Origin: Clostridia bacterium
Lineage (GTDB): Bacteria; Bacillota_A; Clostridia; Oscillospirales; Acutalibacteraceae
DNA: 7,633 bases
Assembly (NCBI GenBank): GCA_017423885.1
Contig: JAFPCJ010000178.1
Span: 1 to 7,633, forward strand
Direction: 5' to 3'
The notes under the pieces are model-generated. The model searched no databases. It had not been told where the DNA came from and saw only the letters and a program-made list of their open reading frames with translations. A program made the position numbers and the translations under genes. Positions 6,200 through 7,633 of the stretch are shown here, piece after piece (within the stretch, counting starts at the first letter, position 1; the number at the start of each line of letters is the position of its first letter).

Positions 6200-7450
6200 A
6201 TGTCAAGATATGAAGAAGCAAAAAAACGCTATGCAGCCGTTGGCATTGATGTTGATGCCGCTATCGAGCTTTTGCGCAAGCAGCCCGTAAGCCTGCATTG
6301 CTGGCAGGGTGACGATGTTACAGGCTTTGACCATGACGGTCCGCTTACAGGTGGCATCCAGACTACAGGTAACTATCCCGGAAAGGCAAGAACTCCCGAG
6401 GAGCTTATGGCTGATATGGATATGGTTCTCTCCCTTTGCCCCGGTAAGAAAAAGCTTAATGTTCATGCTTGCTATGCTATCTTTGAAGAGGGCGAGTATG
6501 TAGACCGCGATAAGCTCGAGCCTAAGCACTTCAAGAAGTGGGTGGATTTCGCCAAGGAGCGCGGAATGGGAATTGACTTTAACCCCACCTTCTTCTCTCA
6601 TCCCATGATGAAGGACGGTCTTACCCTTTCAAGCCCCGATAAAGAGGTTCGTGACTTCTGGATCGAGCACGGTAAGGCATGTATCCGTATTTCGCAGTAT
6701 TTCGCAGAGGAGACAGGCGTTCCCTGCGTTATGAATATCTGGACAGGTGACGGTCTTAAGGATATCCCCGGTGACCGTATGGGTCCGAGAATGCGCTATA
6801 AGGAGTCTATTGAGGCTATCCTTGCAGAGCCGTTTGATAAGGCAAAGGTAAAGCCCTGCGTAGAGTCCAAGGTCTTCGGTATCGGCGTTGAGGCATATAC
6901 CGCAGGCTCTGCAGAGTTCTCCTTGAGCTTTGCGGCTACTCATGATGGCTGTCTGCCGCTCATGGATAACGGACATTATCATCCCACCGAGGTCGTCTCT
7001 GATAAGATCCCTGCATTGCTTTGCTTCTTTGATGAGATAGCACTTCATATTACACGCCCCATCCGTTGGGACTCTGACCATGTAGTTCTCTTTGACGATG
7101 AGACCAAGGAGATGGCAAAGGAAATCGTTCGCAACGATGCTTTTGACCGCGTATACATGGCTCTTGACTACTTTGATGCAAGCATTAACCGCGTATCTGC
7201 TTGGACAGTAGGTCTGCGTAGCTGGCAGAAGGCTCTGCTCAATGCTCTGCTTACCCCCAATGCAAAAATGAAGGAGCTTCAGGATGCAGGCAACTTCACC
7301 GAGCTTATGGTAGTAAGCGAGGAGTCCAAGACTTTGCCGTTCGGCGATATCTGGGAGTACTACTGTGAGGTAGAGGGTGTTCCCGCTACTATCGAGTGGT
7401 TCGATAAGGTTAAGAAGTACGAAGCAGAGGTTCTCTCCAAGCGCGTATAA
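6200..7450 (+). CDS. rhaA: L-rhamnose isomerase RhaA
   Basis: RhaA is a cytoplasmic metal-dependent isomerase that converts L-rhamnose to L-rhamnulose, the first step of the rhamnulokinase/aldolase route. From the ATG at 6200 it has 416 residues, against 419 in E. coli. It aligns through the signature stretches SLHCWQGDDVTGF (31-43), GGIQTTGNYPGKARTPEEL (51-69), CVESKVFGIGVEAYT (220-234), DNGHYHPTEVVSDKI (256-270) and RPIRWDSDHVVLFDDET (286-302). By analogy with the E. coli enzyme, the metal ligands are Glu222, Asp256, His283 and Asp323 for one site and His259, Asp291 and Asp293 for the other; all are present, as is Lys224. The start is set by AGGAGG at 6185-6190. The gene has its own promoter and follows an AraC regulator. 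Its Ile codons are almost all ATC/ATT, as in highly expressed genes. No rhamnulokinase or aldolase gene follows in the window, because an insertion sequence begins 42 bp after the stop. Confidence 0.97.
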   Translation: MSRYEEAKKRYAAVGIDVDAAIELLRKQPVSLHCWQGDDVTGFDHDGPLTGGIQTTGNYPGKARTPEELMADMDMVLSLCPGKKKLNVHACYAIFEEGEYVDRDKLEPKHFKKWVDFAKERGMGIDFNPTFFSHPMMKDGLTLSSPDKEVRDFWIEHGKACIRISQYFAEETGVPCVMNIWTGDGLKDIPGDRMGPRMRYKESIEAILAEPFDKAKVKPCVESKVFGIGVEAYTAGSAEFSLSFAATHDGCLPLMDNGHYHPTEVVSDKIPALLCFFDEIALHITRPIRWDSDHVVLFDDETKEMAKEIVRNDAFDRVYMALDYFDASINRVSAWTVGLRSWQKALLNALLTPNAKMKELQDAGNFTELMVVSEESKTLPFGDIWEYYCEVEGVPATIEWFDKVKKYEAEVLSKRV

Positions 7451-7554
7451 TTGATTAGATAAATACATAAAAAAGAGAAGATTTGCAAGCTTTGAACTGC
7501 CCCAATTTGTGCGGACAGCGCAAAAAAGTGCTCTATGGTAGCGAAAATTAAATT

Positions 7555-7633
7555 TTAAGCAATATACTGACTTCGTTTTTCGAGCGGAGTCAGTTTTGTT
7601 TTAAGTTGTATGCGTTGGTTATTGTAGAAATGG
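7555..7633 (-). CDS. IS3-family transposase (OrfB, rve integrase type), C-terminal fragment
   Basis: Reading the minus strand from the right edge, 25 residues precede the stop (TTA on +, 7555-7557). They begin HFYNNQRIQLK and continue LTPLEKRSQYIA. The FYNNxRIQ...LTPxEKR pattern is the typical end of the rve/DDE integrase core of IS3-family OrfB proteins, especially the IS150-like subgroup. The upstream part, including the catalytic DDE residues and the OrfA frameshift, lies outside the window, so whether the element is intact cannot be judged. The stop lies 62 bp inside the proposed IS end, a normal distance for the family. Confidence 0.85.
   Translation of the reverse strand, partial: HFYNNQRIQLKTKLTPLEKRSQYIA
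7567..7602 (+). terminator. Terminator-like hairpin inside the insertion sequence, facing rhaA
   Basis: On the + strand, CTGACTTCG (7567-7575) pairs with CGGAGTCAG (7585-7593) over 9 bp with one G-U pair and a 9-base loop. The U-rich tract TTTTGTTTT (7594-7602) follows at once. This is the layout of an intrinsic terminator for transcripts coming from rhaA. On the other strand no U-run follows the hairpin, so it should act one way only. It lies wholly within the transposase's last codons. Nothing else between 7451 and 7566 looks like a strong terminator for rhaA. Confidence 0.5.

Larger units (their letters stand above)
7493..7633 (-). mobile_element. End of an IS3-family (IS150-like) insertion sequence, continuing past the right edge
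   Basis: The minus strand encodes the C-terminus of an IS3-family transposase. About 60 bp beyond its stop lies TGAACTGCCCCAATTTGT (from 7493), which has the TG-initial, TGnACTGnCCC-like look of IS150-group terminal repeats. I therefore place the outer end at 7493; this rests on resemblance, since the other end and any 3-4 bp target duplication are outside the window. The terminal segment also holds a small hairpin, AGCGC-A6-GTGCT (7517-7532). The element is oriented so that its transposase is transcribed towards rhaA. Confidence 0.75.

Noticed and set aside
6629..7468. Open frame of 279 codons on the minus strand
   Set aside because: It is the shadow of rhaA; the translation is Cys/Leu-rich without family features and the start lies in the non-coding gap.

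Overview
The window looks like chromosomal DNA of an anaerobic Firmicute, most likely class Clostridia in the Ruminococcaceae/Oscillospiraceae range. This rests on the A+T-rich intergenic DNA with purine-rich Shine-Dalgarno (SD) sites, a SecA with a CxC...CC zinc tail and a long insert in its second nucleotide-binding domain, and a clostridial-type MnmE. The assignment is an inference from protein style, not from a database search.

Layout, left to right, with all main genes on +. The C-terminal tail of an unrecognised gene (3-101) is followed by a 99-bp gap with a probable vegetative promoter. Then comes a tightly packed run: secA (201-2927), a membrane-anchored SPFH/prohibitin-family gene (2943-3749), mnmE (3752-5113) and an AraC-family regulator (5140-6093, or from a non-canonical ATT at 5128). 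The gaps in this run are only 15, 2 and 14-26 bp, so one transcript is likely. A 106-bp regulatory gap follows, with a second promoter and several symmetric or repeated elements, and then rhaA (6200-7450), L-rhamnose isomerase. The right edge (about 7493-7633) is the end of an IS3-family (IS150-like) insertion sequence. The last 25 codons of its transposase read on the minus strand, towards rhaA.

How the genes fit together. The left half is housekeeping: protein export (SecA), a membrane scaffold protein (SPFH) and tRNA wobble-uridine modification (MnmE). The right half is a sugar-use module: a cupin-type AraC regulator next to L-rhamnose isomerase, which converts L-rhamnose to L-rhamnulose. 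The regulator probably controls rhaA and whatever once followed it. The other rhamnose genes (kinase, aldolase, transporter) are not in the window, and the insertion sequence starts only 42 bp after the rhaA stop.

I see no new defence system, CRISPR array, tRNA, rRNA or phage module. The points most worth a second look are the likely ATT start of the regulator, GTTGT repeats 21 bp apart just upstream of the rhaA promoter, a perfect palindrome touching the rhaA ribosome binding site, and a terminator-like hairpin built into the transposase's last codons and facing rhaA.
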